The notes beneath the pieces are model-generated. The model made no database searches. It saw only the letters and a list, made by a program, of their open reading frames with translations, and was not told the DNA's origin. From positions 28,043-92,042 of the forward strand of contig CAVZJM010000012.1 in assembly GCA_963775625.1 (NCBI GenBank): a DNA stretch of 64,000 nt, read 5' to 3'. How positions within the stretch are numbered: position 1 is the stretch's first letter; each line of letters starts with the position of its first letter. The translations under genes were made by a program, and so were the position numbers. Of this stretch, positions 7,415 to 15,699 are shown one piece after another. Source of the stretch: JAIBJN01 sp963775625 (GTDB taxonomy: Bacteria > Actinomycetota > Thermoleophilia > Gaiellales > Gaiellaceae).

Positions 7415-8892
7415 TCGTCGAACTCCAGGTACGGGGCGAGCCCGTGGAGGCCACCCTCGCGGCCGAACCCTGACTCTTTGTAGCCGCCGAACGGCGAGGC
7501 CGGGTCGAAGCGGTTGTAGGTGTTCGCCCAGATCACCCCGGCCCGAAGACGCTGCGCCATGGAGAGGATGCGCGACCCCTTCTCCGTCCACACGCCGGCG
7601 CTGAGGCCGTAGGGCGTGTTGTTGGCCTTTTCCACGGCCTCGTCGGGGGTCCGGAAGGTGAGGACCGAGAGCACCGGCCCAAAGATCTCCTCCTGGGCGA
7701 TGCGGTAGCTCTGCGCGACATTCGTGAAGACCGTCGGCGGGAACCACCAGCCCTTCTCCGGGAGCCGGCACGGCGGCTGGTAGACCTCGGCGCCCTCCTC
7801 CTTCCCGCTCTCCACGAGCTCCTCGATCCGCTCGAGCTGCTCGCGGGAGTTGATGGCGCCGACGTCGGTGTTCTTGTCGAGCGGGTCGCCGACGCGCAGC
7901 GTGCCCATGCGCCGCTTCAGCTTCGCCAGCACCTCCTCGTACACGGACTCCTGGACGAAGAGCCGCGAGCCCGCGCAGCACACGTGGCCCTGGTTGAAGT
8001 AGATGCCGTTGATGATCCCCTCGACCGCCTGGTCGAGCGGGGCGTCGTCGAAGATGATGTTGGCCGCCTTGCCGCCGAGCTCGAGGGTGAGCTTCTTCCC
8101 GCTGCCGGCGACGGCGCGCATGATCTCCTTCCCGACCTCGGTCGAGCCGGTGAAGGCGATCTTGTCCAGGTCGGAGTGCTTGACGAGCTCGGCGCCCGCA
8201 CGGCCGTCTCCCGTGACGATGTTGACCACGCCGGCGGGCAGCTCGGCCTGGCGCAGCACGTCCGCGAAGAGGAGGGCCGTCAGGGGCGTCGACTCGGCAG
8301 GCTTGAGCACCACCGTGTTCCCGGCCGCGAGCGCGGGCGCGATCTTCCAGGAGAGCATGAGCAGCGGGAAGTTCCAGGGGATGATCTGCCCGGCCACGCC
8401 GAGCGGCCGCGGCCTGCGGTTCGGGAACGCGTACTCGAGCTTGTCGGCCCAGCCGGCGTAGTAGAAGAAGTGCGCCGCCGCGAGCGGGAGGTCGACGTCG
8501 CGCGACTCGCGGATCGGCTTGCCGCCGTCGAGCGACTCGAGCACGGCGAACTCGCGCGAGCGCTCCTGCAGGACGCGAGCGATCCGGAAGAGGTACTTCG
8601 CCCGCTCGCTGGGCTGAAGGTTGGACCACCCGTTCGCGAACGCGTCGCGGGCCGACCGCACGGCGAGGTCGACGTCCTCGGGGCCGGCGTAGGCCACCTC
8701 GGCCAGCGGCTCCTCGTCGCGCGGGGCGATGCTCGGCGCGTACTCGCCCGAGCTCGGATCGGCCCACTCGCCGCCGACGAAGAGGCCGTAGCGCTCCTCG
8801 AGGCGGACGATGTCCCGCGACTCGGGGGCCGTCGCGTACTCGAACGCAGACGGAACCGGCGAGCGATCCTGTCGCTTCTCGACCTCGGCCAT
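7411..8892 (-). CDS. NAD(P)-dependent aldehyde dehydrogenase
   Basis: 493 aa, full-length ALDH superfamily enzyme. It has the Asn-bearing IIPWNFPL motif, FTGSTEVGK of the Rossmann fold, the general-base Glu in LELGGKAA, the catalytic Cys in NQGHVCCAGSR and EEIFGPVL near the C-terminus. The chosen start (MAEVEKRQDRSP) overlaps the deoC stop as TGATG. Placement after deoC suggests it oxidises the acetaldehyde released by deoxyribose-phosphate aldolase to acetate, together with the short ALDH downstream. Substrate is inferred from context. Confidence 0.93.
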   Translation of the reverse strand: MAEVEKRQDRSPVPSAFEYATAPESRDIVRLEERYGLFVGGEWADPSSGEYAPSIAPRDEEPLAEVAYAGPEDVDLAVRSARDAFANGWSNLQPSERAKYLFRIARVLQERSREFAVLESLDGGKPIRESRDVDLPLAAAHFFYYAGWADKLEYAFPNRRPRPLGVAGQIIPWNFPLLMLSWKIAPALAAGNTVVLKPAESTPLTALLFADVLRQAELPAGVVNIVTGDGRAGAELVKHSDLDKIAFTGSTEVGKEIMRAVAGSGKKLTLELGGKAANIIFDDAPLDQAVEGIINGIYFNQGHVCCAGSRLFVQESVYEEVLAKLKRRMGTLRVGDPLDKNTDVGAINSREQLERIEELVESGKEEGAEVYQPPCRLPEKGWWFPPTVFTNVAQSYRIAQEEIFGPVLSVLTFRTPDEAVEKANNTPYGLSAGVWTEKGSRILSMAQRLRAGVIWANTYNRFDPASPFGGYKESGFGREGGLHGLAPYLEFDE

Positions 8893-9830
8893 CAGTCGAT
8901 CGTGAAGTAGTCGGGGCTCTGGTAGCGGCCCGTGTGCTCTTTGCGGATCTGCATGAGCACGTCGTTCAGGAGCGAGGAGGCGCCGAAGCGGAAGAGATCG
9001 GGGGTCAGCCACTCCGGGCCGAGGGTCTCGTGCAAAAGCACGAGGTACTGCACGGCCTGCTTGGAGTGACGGATGCCCCCTGCGGGCTTCATGCCGATCT
9101 TCCTGCCGGTCTCCTCGTAGACGTCTCTGATCGCCTCGAGCATGACCAGGGTGACGGGCAGCGTGGCGGCGGGCTGGATCTTGCCGGTGGACGTCTTGAT
9201 GAAGTCGGCCCCGCCGGCGACGGCGAGCAGGCTCGCCCGGCGCACGTTGTCGTAGGTGCCGAGCTCGCCGGTCTCGAGGATCACCTTCAGGTGCGCGGTG
9301 CCGCAGACCTCCTTCACGCGCCGCACCTCGTCGTAGACCTTCGCGTAGTGACCGGAGAGGAAGGCGCCGCGGTCGATGACCATGTCGATCTCGTCGGCGC
9401 CGAGCTCGGCCACGCGCACGGCCTCCTCCACCTTGAGCTCGGTCGGGAGCTGGCCGGACGGGAAGGCCGTCGCCACGGAGGCGACCTTGACGCCGCTGCC
9501 GCGCACCCGCTCGAGCGCGTGCGGAACCATGTTGGGATAGACGCAGACCGCCGCCACCGAAGGCACCGTCAGGTCGGACGGATCAGGCCGCATCGCCTTC
9601 GAGCTGAGCGCGGCGACCTTGCCCGGCGTGTCCGCGCCCTCGAGCGTCGTCAGGTCCATCATGCGCACGGCGAGGTCGAGCGCGAAGAGCTTCGACTCGC
9701 GCTTGATCGACCGGGTGGCGAGCGCGGCGGCGCGCTGCTCGACGGCGACCTGGTCGACGGAGCCGATGCGGGGGAGCCTGGGCTCGAGAGGAAGCTCGAA
9801 CCCGCTCGGCAGTGCGGGCGCCTGAGCCAT
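8892..9830 (-). CDS. deoC: Deoxyribose-phosphate aldolase
   Basis: Cleaves 2-deoxyribose 5-phosphate to glyceraldehyde 3-phosphate and acetaldehyde in deoxynucleoside salvage, 312 aa. The Schiff-base lysine lies in DFIKTSTGK and the second active-site lysine in MKPAGGIR. AVCVYPNMV and ELGADEIDMVID are further family motifs. The start (ATG 9830, MAQAPALPSGFELP) gives a slightly long N-terminus, as in the actinobacterial long DeoC type. First gene of the deoC-ALDH-ALDH cluster, divergent from the metzincin-like gene across 33 bp, so a promoter must sit in or near that gap. Confidence 0.95.
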   Translation of the reverse strand: MAQAPALPSGFELPLEPRLPRIGSVDQVAVEQRAAALATRSIKRESKLFALDLAVRMMDLTTLEGADTPGKVAALSSKAMRPDPSDLTVPSVAAVCVYPNMVPHALERVRGSGVKVASVATAFPSGQLPTELKVEEAVRVAELGADEIDMVIDRGAFLSGHYAKVYDEVRRVKEVCGTAHLKVILETGELGTYDNVRRASLLAVAGGADFIKTSTGKIQPAATLPVTLVMLEAIRDVYEETGRKIGMKPAGGIRHSKQAVQYLVLLHETLGPEWLTPDLFRFGASSLLNDVLMQIRKEHTGRYQSPDYFTID

Positions 9831-9863
9831 GCACGAAGTGTAGCCCTCCCGTAGTCTCGCTCC

Positions 9864-10535
9864 GTGCCGCCGTTCGCCCTCGCCGCCGGCCTCACGCAGG
9901 GGGTCAACGTCCTGCGGGAGGCCGGAAACCGCCTCGTCGGGATCCCGGAGATCGCGGGGAGCCTGGCGGGGTCGCGGCGGCCGAAGAAGCTCCGGATCCG
10001 CGTCGTCATCCTCCGGGACGAGCAGGGCAAGCCGGTCGCCACGGCCGAGGCTGTCGAGCCGAGCCTTGTCGAGGCGAGACGACTTCTTCGCGAGGGGCTC
10101 GCGATCGACCTCCTGGCCGCAGCGGAACCGCTCGTGCGCACCCTCGAGGCCCCCGCCCCGGCGGCCGCGCTCGACTCGCCCTGCGCCGAGGGCTCGTACA
10201 AGGCGGACTTCGGCGAGGGCGGCGCGTTCTTCCGCCGCCATCGAGAACCGGGAGGGCTCACGGGCTCGGGCGGCCCGATCACGGCCTTCGTCGTCCGCGA
10301 CGTCCTCGGGAAGGCCGGCTGCTCGCTCGGCCCGCTCGTCGACTACGTCACGGTGGACACGACGGCGCTCACAGGAACGCGCCTCCGCGTCCTGGCCCAC
10401 GAGCTGGCCCACGTCTGCGGCCTCCCGCATTCGAGCGCAGCCGAGAACCTCATGCTGCCGAGCAGGATGGGCGACCGCCTGCAGCCCTGGCAGATCGCCG
10501 TCCTCCGCAGCTCCCGGCACGTCACCTACCGCTGA
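9864..10535 (+). CDS. Metzincin-like zinc metalloprotease domain protein
   Basis: 223 aa, GTG start. The C-terminal third has the full metzincin zinc signature HELAHVCGLPH (HExxHxxGxxH) at about residues 175-185, followed 11 residues later by ENLMLPSRM, a fitting Met-turn. The N-terminal part has no recognised domain: it has a short hydrophobic start (FALAAGLTQGVNVL) that is not a clear signal peptide, then LRIRVVILRDEQGKPVATAE and two Cys (DSPCAEG, KAGCSLG). The gene stands alone, divergent from deoC. The substrate and whether it is exported are unknown. The zinc site is visible, and protease activity is inferred. Confidence 0.7.
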   Translation: MPPFALAAGLTQGVNVLREAGNRLVGIPEIAGSLAGSRRPKKLRIRVVILRDEQGKPVATAEAVEPSLVEARRLLREGLAIDLLAAAEPLVRTLEAPAPAAALDSPCAEGSYKADFGEGGAFFRRHREPGGLTGSGGPITAFVVRDVLGKAGCSLGPLVDYVTVDTTALTGTRLRVLAHELAHVCGLPHSSAAENLMLPSRMGDRLQPWQIAVLRSSRHVTYR

Positions 10536-10608
10536 GCCCTCCTAAGAGCCGACTGTTACTCGGGAACGGGCTCTCAGCCTGCGGCCGGTCCGTGCCGATG
10601 AAGCCTGC

Positions 10609-10710
10609 ATGAAGCGCACCATGAGCACGAAGACCGCCGTCCTCGGCCTGGCGACGTCCCTCGCCGGCTTCGCGGTCGCGTCGGTCGCCTACTTCGGCCC
10701 GCGCCGCTAG
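10609..10710 (+). CDS. 33-aa single-helix peptide (tentative)
   Basis: ATG at 10609 reads MKRTMSTKTAVLGLATSLAG then FAVASVAYFGPRR and a TAG at 10710. It is a basic N-terminus, one hydrophobic helix and a basic tail. Its stop overlaps the last codon of the convergent peptidase gene by 4 bp. Third positions are G/C-rich as in real genes here. No homologue recognised and no strong ribosome site, so it is tentative. Confidence 0.35.
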   Translation: MKRTMSTKTAVLGLATSLAGFAVASVAYFGPRR

Positions 10711-12212
10711 GCCGCGACCAGCTCCTCGACGAGCGGCGTGGTGTCGAGCGGGTCGTAGCCGATCCGGTCGGCGATCTCCTCGCTCGTCGGCCGCGTCCCC
10801 TCGGCGAAGAGAGCCTGCAGAAGCTCGCCCGTCTCCGGCCGGCGCCACCAGTCCCGGCCGATCGACTCGCGCAGGAAGGCCCTGAGCTGCGCCGTCCGGA
10901 TCCAGGCGCGAAGGTAGTCGGCAGAGTAGAAGTCGCCGTCCAGGTCGACGAGGTAGCCGTCCGCGCGGTAGCGGAAGCCCACGGCCGCGCGCAGGTTGTC
11001 TTCGTAGGTCTGCGCGTGGTCGTTCGCGTTCTCGAAGTCGCCCCAGAGCTCGAGCTCGTAGGCGAGCTTCGCCGCGTAACGGCGGAAGAGCAGCACCTCG
11101 AGGAAGCGCGCCGCCTCAGCTCGCTCGGCGTCCTCCTCCTCGGTGACGCCGAAGTGGAGCGTGTGCCAGCCCGGCTCGCGGCTGATCGACTCGAGCAGGA
11201 ACGAGTAGATCTCGGTGAGGGCGTGGTCGCGCGCGAGGCGCCGGAAGGTGTACGGAAGCTCGGCATCCAGCCCGGCGTAGTGGAGCGCGTGCCCGGCCTC
11301 GTGGAGGAACGCCTGGTAGTCGTGCAGCCCGCCCTGCGCGCGGGTGATCAGGTGCACGACGGCGGGCGGGTCCGAGGCGATCACGCAGGCCCGCGGGCTC
11401 TTCTGCGGCCGGTCGTCCAGATCGAGCCTGATGCCGGCGTTCGCGGCCAGGTCGAAGCCGAGGCTCGAGAGCGTCTCCAGGCAGATGGGCACGCACCGAT
11501 CCTTGGCGTAGAGCTCCGCGAACGGCGACATGCGCCGCAGGTACGAGACCTGGTGTGATGTCGGCTCGTCGTCGCGCTCGGGGCCGAGAACGCGGTCGAG
11601 CCACTCCTCGCGCAGCGGCTCCCACGAGCCCGCCTGCTGGCGCGCGGCGTTCTGCAGCGCTTCCGAGAGCGCATGGAGGTCGATGTTCTTGCGCGCGGCG
11701 CTCCGCGCGACCGGGTCGGGGTCGCCCGAGAGCTCGGCGTCGAGCGCTTCGCCCTTCTGCATCAGGCCGTAGCGCGGGCAGTTGAAGCGCGCGGAGGCGT
11801 CGGCGGCGAGTTCTCCGAGCTCGTCCCGGGCCGCGTACTCGTCGAGGACCGCGAGCTGGGCCTGCGCCGAGCGGAGCGGCAGCGACTCGCCCCCGAACTC
11901 GACACGTTCGGCGAGGATCGAGTTCTCGAGCTTGTCGGACTCCTCGGCGAGCTCGCGGGCGATGACGCCCCCGGCGGCCGCTTCTCGGAGTCGGTAGAGG
12001 CGCTCGCGCTCCTCGCCGCGCGCCTTCCCCTCGGCCTCGCGCAGGGCCTCGTGCTGCTCGCGCGTGAAGAGGCCGGCATGGCGCTCGACGATCGCGGCCT
12101 GCTCGCTCGTCTCCTTCTCGCCCACCCGGACGGCGCGGGCCTCTTCGGAGCGCTCGTAGAGATAGCGGGCGAGCTCCGCCTCGAATCCGTCCGGTGTCCT
12201 GACAACCGCCAT
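10707..12212 (-). CDS. M3-like zinc metallopeptidase
   Basis: 501 aa from the ATG at 12212 (MAVVRTPDGFEAELARY), chosen over an upstream TTG/GTG because GGGGTGGGGA precedes it and the longer form would overlap era. The N-terminal half is helical and rich in Glu/Arg. The zinc site HEAGHALHYAG lies at about residue 310, followed about 25 residues later by EIYSFLLES, whose first Glu suits the third ligand of gluzincins of the M3 (oligoendopeptidase) type. The C-terminal helical domain contains RYAAKLAYELELWGD. Likely a cytoplasmic oligopeptidase, with no signal peptide. It sits downstream of era. Confidence 0.75.
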   Translation of the reverse strand: MAVVRTPDGFEAELARYLYERSEEARAVRVGEKETSEQAAIVERHAGLFTREQHEALREAEGKARGEERERLYRLREAAAGGVIARELAEESDKLENSILAERVEFGGESLPLRSAQAQLAVLDEYAARDELGELAADASARFNCPRYGLMQKGEALDAELSGDPDPVARSAARKNIDLHALSEALQNAARQQAGSWEPLREEWLDRVLGPERDDEPTSHQVSYLRRMSPFAELYAKDRCVPICLETLSSLGFDLAANAGIRLDLDDRPQKSPRACVIASDPPAVVHLITRAQGGLHDYQAFLHEAGHALHYAGLDAELPYTFRRLARDHALTEIYSFLLESISREPGWHTLHFGVTEEEDAERAEAARFLEVLLFRRYAAKLAYELELWGDFENANDHAQTYEDNLRAAVGFRYRADGYLVDLDGDFYSADYLRAWIRTAQLRAFLRESIGRDWWRRPETGELLQALFAEGTRPTSEEIADRIGYDPLDTTPLVEELVAA

Positions 12213-12234
12213 TCCCCACCCCTTCACGTCATCG

Positions 12235-13114
12235 TTAGATGCCGAGGCGCTCGAGCGCTCCTTCATCCCGGCGCCACCTCGGCCTCACCTTCACACGCAG
12301 GTCGAGAAACACCGGGCGCCCCAGGAGCGACTCGACCTCCGGCCTGGCGCGCGTGCCGATCGCGCGGATCATACCCCCGCCCTTGCCGACCAGGATCCCC
12401 TTCTGCGACTCCGTCTCGACCCAGATGTGCGCGCTCACGCGGCCGGCGTCCGAGTCGAGCTCGTCGACCTCGACCGAGATCGCATGCGGCACCTCCTCGC
12501 GGGTCAGCTGCAGCGCCTTCTCGCGCACGATCTCGGCGATCTGGGCGGCGGGAGGAAGATCGGTGCGCTGCCCCTCCTCGAAGTAGCGCGGCCCCTCCGG
12601 CAGCAGTCCCGCCAGATCCGCCCGGAGCGCCTCGAGGCCGTCTCCGGTCAGCGCGCTCACCGGGTGGAGCGCATGGAAGTCGCCGAGCGCCGCCGCGCGC
12701 TCGATCTGCTCGGCGATCCTGGGCGGATCGAGACGGTCGACCTTGTTCAGGGCGAGGACGACCGGGCTGGGCCCGGCGAAGAGGCGCCTCGCGATGAAGC
12801 GGTCTCCGGCCCCGATCGTCTCGTCGGCGGCCAGGACGAAGAGGAAGCCGTCGACGTCCTCCAGGGCCCCGTCGACCGTCCGCTGCATGCGCTCGGTGAG
12901 CGGGTCGCGCGGGCGCTGGAAGCCCGGGCAGGTCGACGAGCACCAGCTGGTACGGCTCACCCTCGAGCCTGCCCTCGGCCACCCCGGAGATGCGGCGCCG
13001 GGTCGTCTGCGGCTTGTCCGAGACGATCGCCACCTTGCCGCCGACGAGCGCGTTGACCATCGCCGACTTCCCGACGTTCGGACGCCCGGCGACAGCGACG
13101 AGCCCCGACCTCAC
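12235..13114 (-). CDS. era: GTPase Era, with a one-base insertion
   Basis: Essential GTPase that binds the 3' end of 16S rRNA during 30S assembly. It starts at GTG 13114 (VRSGLVAVAGRPNVGKSAMV), overlapping the cdd stop as GTGA. Motifs are G1 GRPNVGKS, G2 TTRRR, G3 DLPG, G4 NKVD, then a KH domain with VETESQKGILVGKGG, ending at 12235. Right after DLPG, near 12923-12930, an extra C (cccgggCttccag) breaks the frame. Deleting it gives the expected LPGFQRPRDPLTERM. The length (880 bp) is one base over a multiple of three. Because era is essential in most bacteria, a sequence error is the likeliest cause. Confidence 0.9.
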
Positions 13115-13473
13115 AGGACGAACGAGTCCGGAAGCAGCTCGGCCGGGCTCCTGGTGAGCACGTCGCCCTCGTGTAGGAAGACGACGCGGTCGACCTTGAA
13201 CTCGGCGAGCCACTGCCGGCAGCCGCCGCACGGAGACGCGGTGATCGCGACGGCCTCCACGTCGCCGGGCCTGACGCCCTCGGCCGCCGCGTTGGACAAC
13301 GCGCACCGCTCGGCGCAGACACCCAGCGGATAGGCGGCGTTCTCGACGTTGACCCCGGTGATCACGCGGCCGTCGCGCAGGAGTGCCGCGGCGCCCACGT
13401 GGAACTTCGAGTACGGCGCGTACGCGTTCGCCGACGCTGCCTGCGCCAGGTCGAGAAGCTCCCGGTCGGTCAC
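13111..13473 (-). CDS. cdd: Cytidine deaminase
   Basis: Deaminates cytidine and deoxycytidine in pyrimidine salvage, 120 aa, the small homotetrameric class. Zinc ligands and catalytic Glu are readable: VCAERCAL (Cys ligand plus Glu) and SPCGGCRQ (two Cys ligands). YAPYSKFHVGAA and GVNVENAAYPLG bind substrate. It overlaps dgkA-PAP2 at its start and era at its stop, within the classic phoH-ybeY-dgkA-cdd-era order known from Bacillus. Confidence 0.95.
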   Translation of the reverse strand: MTDRELLDLAQAASANAYAPYSKFHVGAAALLRDGRVITGVNVENAAYPLGVCAERCALSNAAAEGVRPGDVEAVAITASPCGGCRQWLAEFKVDRVVFLHEGDVLTRSPAELLPDSFVL

Positions 13474-14210
13474 GCGAGCACCTGGAAGAGGATCATCGTC
13501 ACGAGCGTACCGATCACGGCCCCGAGCACGACTTCGCCGACCGTGTGGATGCCCGACTCGACTCGAGTCTGGGCGACGAGCAAGGCCATGATCAGGGCGA
13601 CGAAGGCGACCACCACCCGCTGCTCGTCGACGATGAAGGTGATGGCGGTGAAGCCGCCGAAGGCCAGGGCGGCGTGCCCCGACGGGAGGCCGCCGGAGAG
13701 CGGCGTCCCACGGCCGGTCAGCGCCTTGCTGGCGATCACGATCAGGATGACGAGGATGAGGGCGATGAGCGTGAGGTTGCTGGGGGCCTCGCGCAGCTGC
13801 CCGACGAGCCGGGAGCTCGGCTGGGTGAGACGGTCGGCGAAGACGAGGTAGCCGATCACGACGGCGTTCACGCTCGCGATCAGAACGGCGCCGGCCGCGA
13901 TGTCCTTGGCCGTCTTCGCCAGCGGGTCGAACGACGTCGCGGCGAGGTCGATGGTCGCCTCGATGGCCGTGTTCACCATCTCCGCGATGAGCACGAAGGA
14001 GATGGCGACGAGGAGGGCCATCAGCTCGAGCTTCGTCACGCCGTACGAGAAGGCGAGGATGAGAACGACCGTCGCCACCGCGAAGTGGATCCGCATGTTC
14101 CGCTCGGAGCGGAGAACGTGGATCACGCCCTCGAAGGCCCAGTTGAGGCTCTGAAGCACCCGCGGCGTTCTGCGCGAGCGAGATGTCTCCCGGTCGGGCG
14201 GGGCGGTCAT
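13470..14210 (-). CDS. Undecaprenol/diacylglycerol kinase fused to a PAP2 phosphatase domain
   Basis: 246 aa membrane protein with two domains. Residues about 1-120 are a DgkA-family kinase (NWAFEGVIHVLRSERNMRIH, then EMVNTAIEATIDLA with the catalytic glutamates), which in Gram-positives phosphorylates undecaprenol. Residues about 130-246 are a PAP2 phosphatase domain with KALTGRGTPLSGGLPSGHAA and RVESGIHTVGE (His of the third motif kept, final Asp replaced by Glu). The ATG at 14210 overlaps the ybeY stop (ATGA). It probably acts in undecaprenyl phosphate recycling for wall synthesis. Carrying kinase and phosphatase in one chain is notable, and whether both are active is unknown. Confidence 0.85.
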   Translation of the reverse strand: MTAPPDRETSRSRRTPRVLQSLNWAFEGVIHVLRSERNMRIHFAVATVVLILAFSYGVTKLELMALLVAISFVLIAEMVNTAIEATIDLAATSFDPLAKTAKDIAAGAVLIASVNAVVIGYLVFADRLTQPSSRLVGQLREAPSNLTLIALILVILIVIASKALTGRGTPLSGGLPSGHAALAFGGFTAITFIVDEQRVVVAFVALIMALLVAQTRVESGIHTVGEVVLGAVIGTLVTMILFQVLA

Positions 14211-14585
14211 CCTTCGTGAGTTCGCTCTCGGCGCTCCATCTCCGTTCCGTGCTCGTACCCGAGCAGGTGGAGCAGCCCGTGGACGAGCGGTCCCCGCCAC
14301 GCCTCGCCGACCACCTGCGGGCAGAGGACGACGTCGCCCAGCTGCCGCGGCATCCCGCCGGGCAGCTCGTCCCGGGCGTCGAGCGGGAACGAGAGGACGT
14401 CCGTCGCCTCGTCGATGCCGAGATGCTCGCGCTTCAGCTCGCGCATCCGCTGCGGCGCGACGAAGGAGACGCCGAGGTCGCCCTCGTCGGTCCCTTCGCC
14501 CTCCAGCACGCGGCGGCAGAGCTCCGCCGACCGCGTCCTGGTCGACGGGGAGGCCGCTCGAGTTGGCGATCTCGATCCGGATCAC
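14207..14585 (-). CDS. ybeY: Endoribonuclease YbeY, with a one-base insertion
   Basis: rRNA-processing metallo-endoribonuclease. It starts at GTG 14585, overlapping the phoH stop as GTGA, and reads VIRIEIANSSGLPVDQDAV. An extra G near 14535 then breaks the frame. Removing it continues AELCRRVLEGEGTDEGDLG, matching the family, through TDVLSFPL to the metal site HGLLHLLGYEH (HxxxHxxxxxH) and the stop at 14207. The total span (379 bp) is one base over a multiple of three. The repaired protein is about 125 aa, slightly short of the usual 150. Probably an indel error, given the strong conservation on both sides. Confidence 0.88.
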
Positions 14586-15547
14586 CGGCGTCGCTGCGTG
14601 CCCGTCTCCTCCGCATGGCGCTTGTACGCCTCGACGATTCGCTGCACGAGCACGTGGCGCACGACGTCCTGGTTTCCGAACTCGACGAACTCGATCCCGT
14701 CGATGTCGCCAAGGATCCGGCGCACGTGGATGAGGCCGGACGCCTGGTCCTGCGGCAGGTCGATCTGCGTCACGTCTCCGGTGACGACGACCTTGGAGCC
14801 GAAGCCGAGCCGCGTCAGGAACATCTGCATCTGCTCCGGCGTCGTGTTCTGGGCCTCGTCGAGGATGATGAACGAGTCGTTGAGCGTCCGCCCGCGCATG
14901 AACGCGAGCGGCGCGACCTCGATCGTCCCGCGCTCCATGAAGGCGTTCAGCCGATCGGCGTCGAGCATGTCGTAGAGCGCGTCGAAGAGCGGGCGCAGGT
15001 ACGGATCGACCTTCGCGAGCATGTCCCCAGGAAGGAAGCCGAGCCGCTCGCCCGCCTCGACCGCCGGCCGCGTGAGGATGAGCCGGTTGACGTCGCGGTC
15101 CGCGAGCGAGGCGACGGCGAGCGCCATGGCCAGGTACGTCTTTCCGGTGCCCGCGGGCCCGATCCCGAACGTGATCGTCCCCGAGCGGATGGCGTCGACA
15201 TAGCGCTTCTGGTTGACCGTCTTCGGGGTGATCTTCTTGCCGCGATGCCGCCAGACCACGTCCTCGAAGATCTCGCGCGGGTCCTTCGCGGCGTCCAGCG
15301 CGGCGAGCACGGCGTCGACGGTGCCCGGCCCGATCGCGTGCCCGCCCTCGACCAGCTCGACGAGCTCGTCGATGACGAGGCGCGCCTCGCCGACCTTGCC
15401 GTCCTCGCCCTCGAGCGTCAGCTGGTTGCCGCGCAGCCGGATCGTGCAGCCCATCCTGTCGCGCACCGCTCCCAGGATCCCGTCGTCGACGGTGGCGAGC
15501 TCAGCGGCGACCTCGTTGGAGACGGACAGAACCTGCTGCAATGCCAC
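14582..15547 (-). CDS. phoH: PhoH family ATPase (YbeZ)
   Basis: 321 aa. Starts at GTG 15547 (VALQQVLSVSNEVAAEL). The N-terminal KH-like region (GCTIRLRGNQLTLEG) precedes the PhoH ATPase core, with Walker A GPAGTGKTYLA at about residue 140 and Walker B FIILDEAQNTT at about residue 230. Paired with ybeY as in most bacteria. YbeZ is thought to act as an RNA helicase-like partner of YbeY in rRNA maturation. 152 bp of non-coding sequence separates it from yqeY upstream, where I see GC-rich dyads but no clear promoter. Confidence 0.93.
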   Translation of the reverse strand: MALQQVLSVSNEVAAELATVDDGILGAVRDRMGCTIRLRGNQLTLEGEDGKVGEARLVIDELVELVEGGHAIGPGTVDAVLAALDAAKDPREIFEDVVWRHRGKKITPKTVNQKRYVDAIRSGTITFGIGPAGTGKTYLAMALAVASLADRDVNRLILTRPAVEAGERLGFLPGDMLAKVDPYLRPLFDALYDMLDADRLNAFMERGTIEVAPLAFMRGRTLNDSFIILDEAQNTTPEQMQMFLTRLGFGSKVVVTGDVTQIDLPQDQASGLIHVRRILGDIDGIEFVEFGNQDVVRHVLVQRIVEAYKRHAEETGTQRRR

Positions 15548-15699
15548 GAATTCTAGTCGCCGGGCCGGCCCGTCCCGGCAGCAGGCCCGCCGGCGAGGGC
15601 GTGCCGGAGCGCCCGGCGCCGGCCGGCGGCCCCCCACCCGGGGTCCTAGCGCACGCAGGCTCGCGAGAGTCGCATCACACGTGCCGAGTCCGGCGCGGA

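Noticed and set aside
5249..7483. 744-codon plus-strand open frame
   Set aside because: Antisense to the spermidine-synthase-like, TrpC-like and short ALDH genes, low complexity in Asp/Arg/Gly/His, no motif.
6623..8767. 714-codon minus-strand frame joining the two aldehyde dehydrogenases
   Set aside because: Its first 450 codons are an out-of-frame reading of the full-length ALDH. Only the part from 7414 is a real protein.
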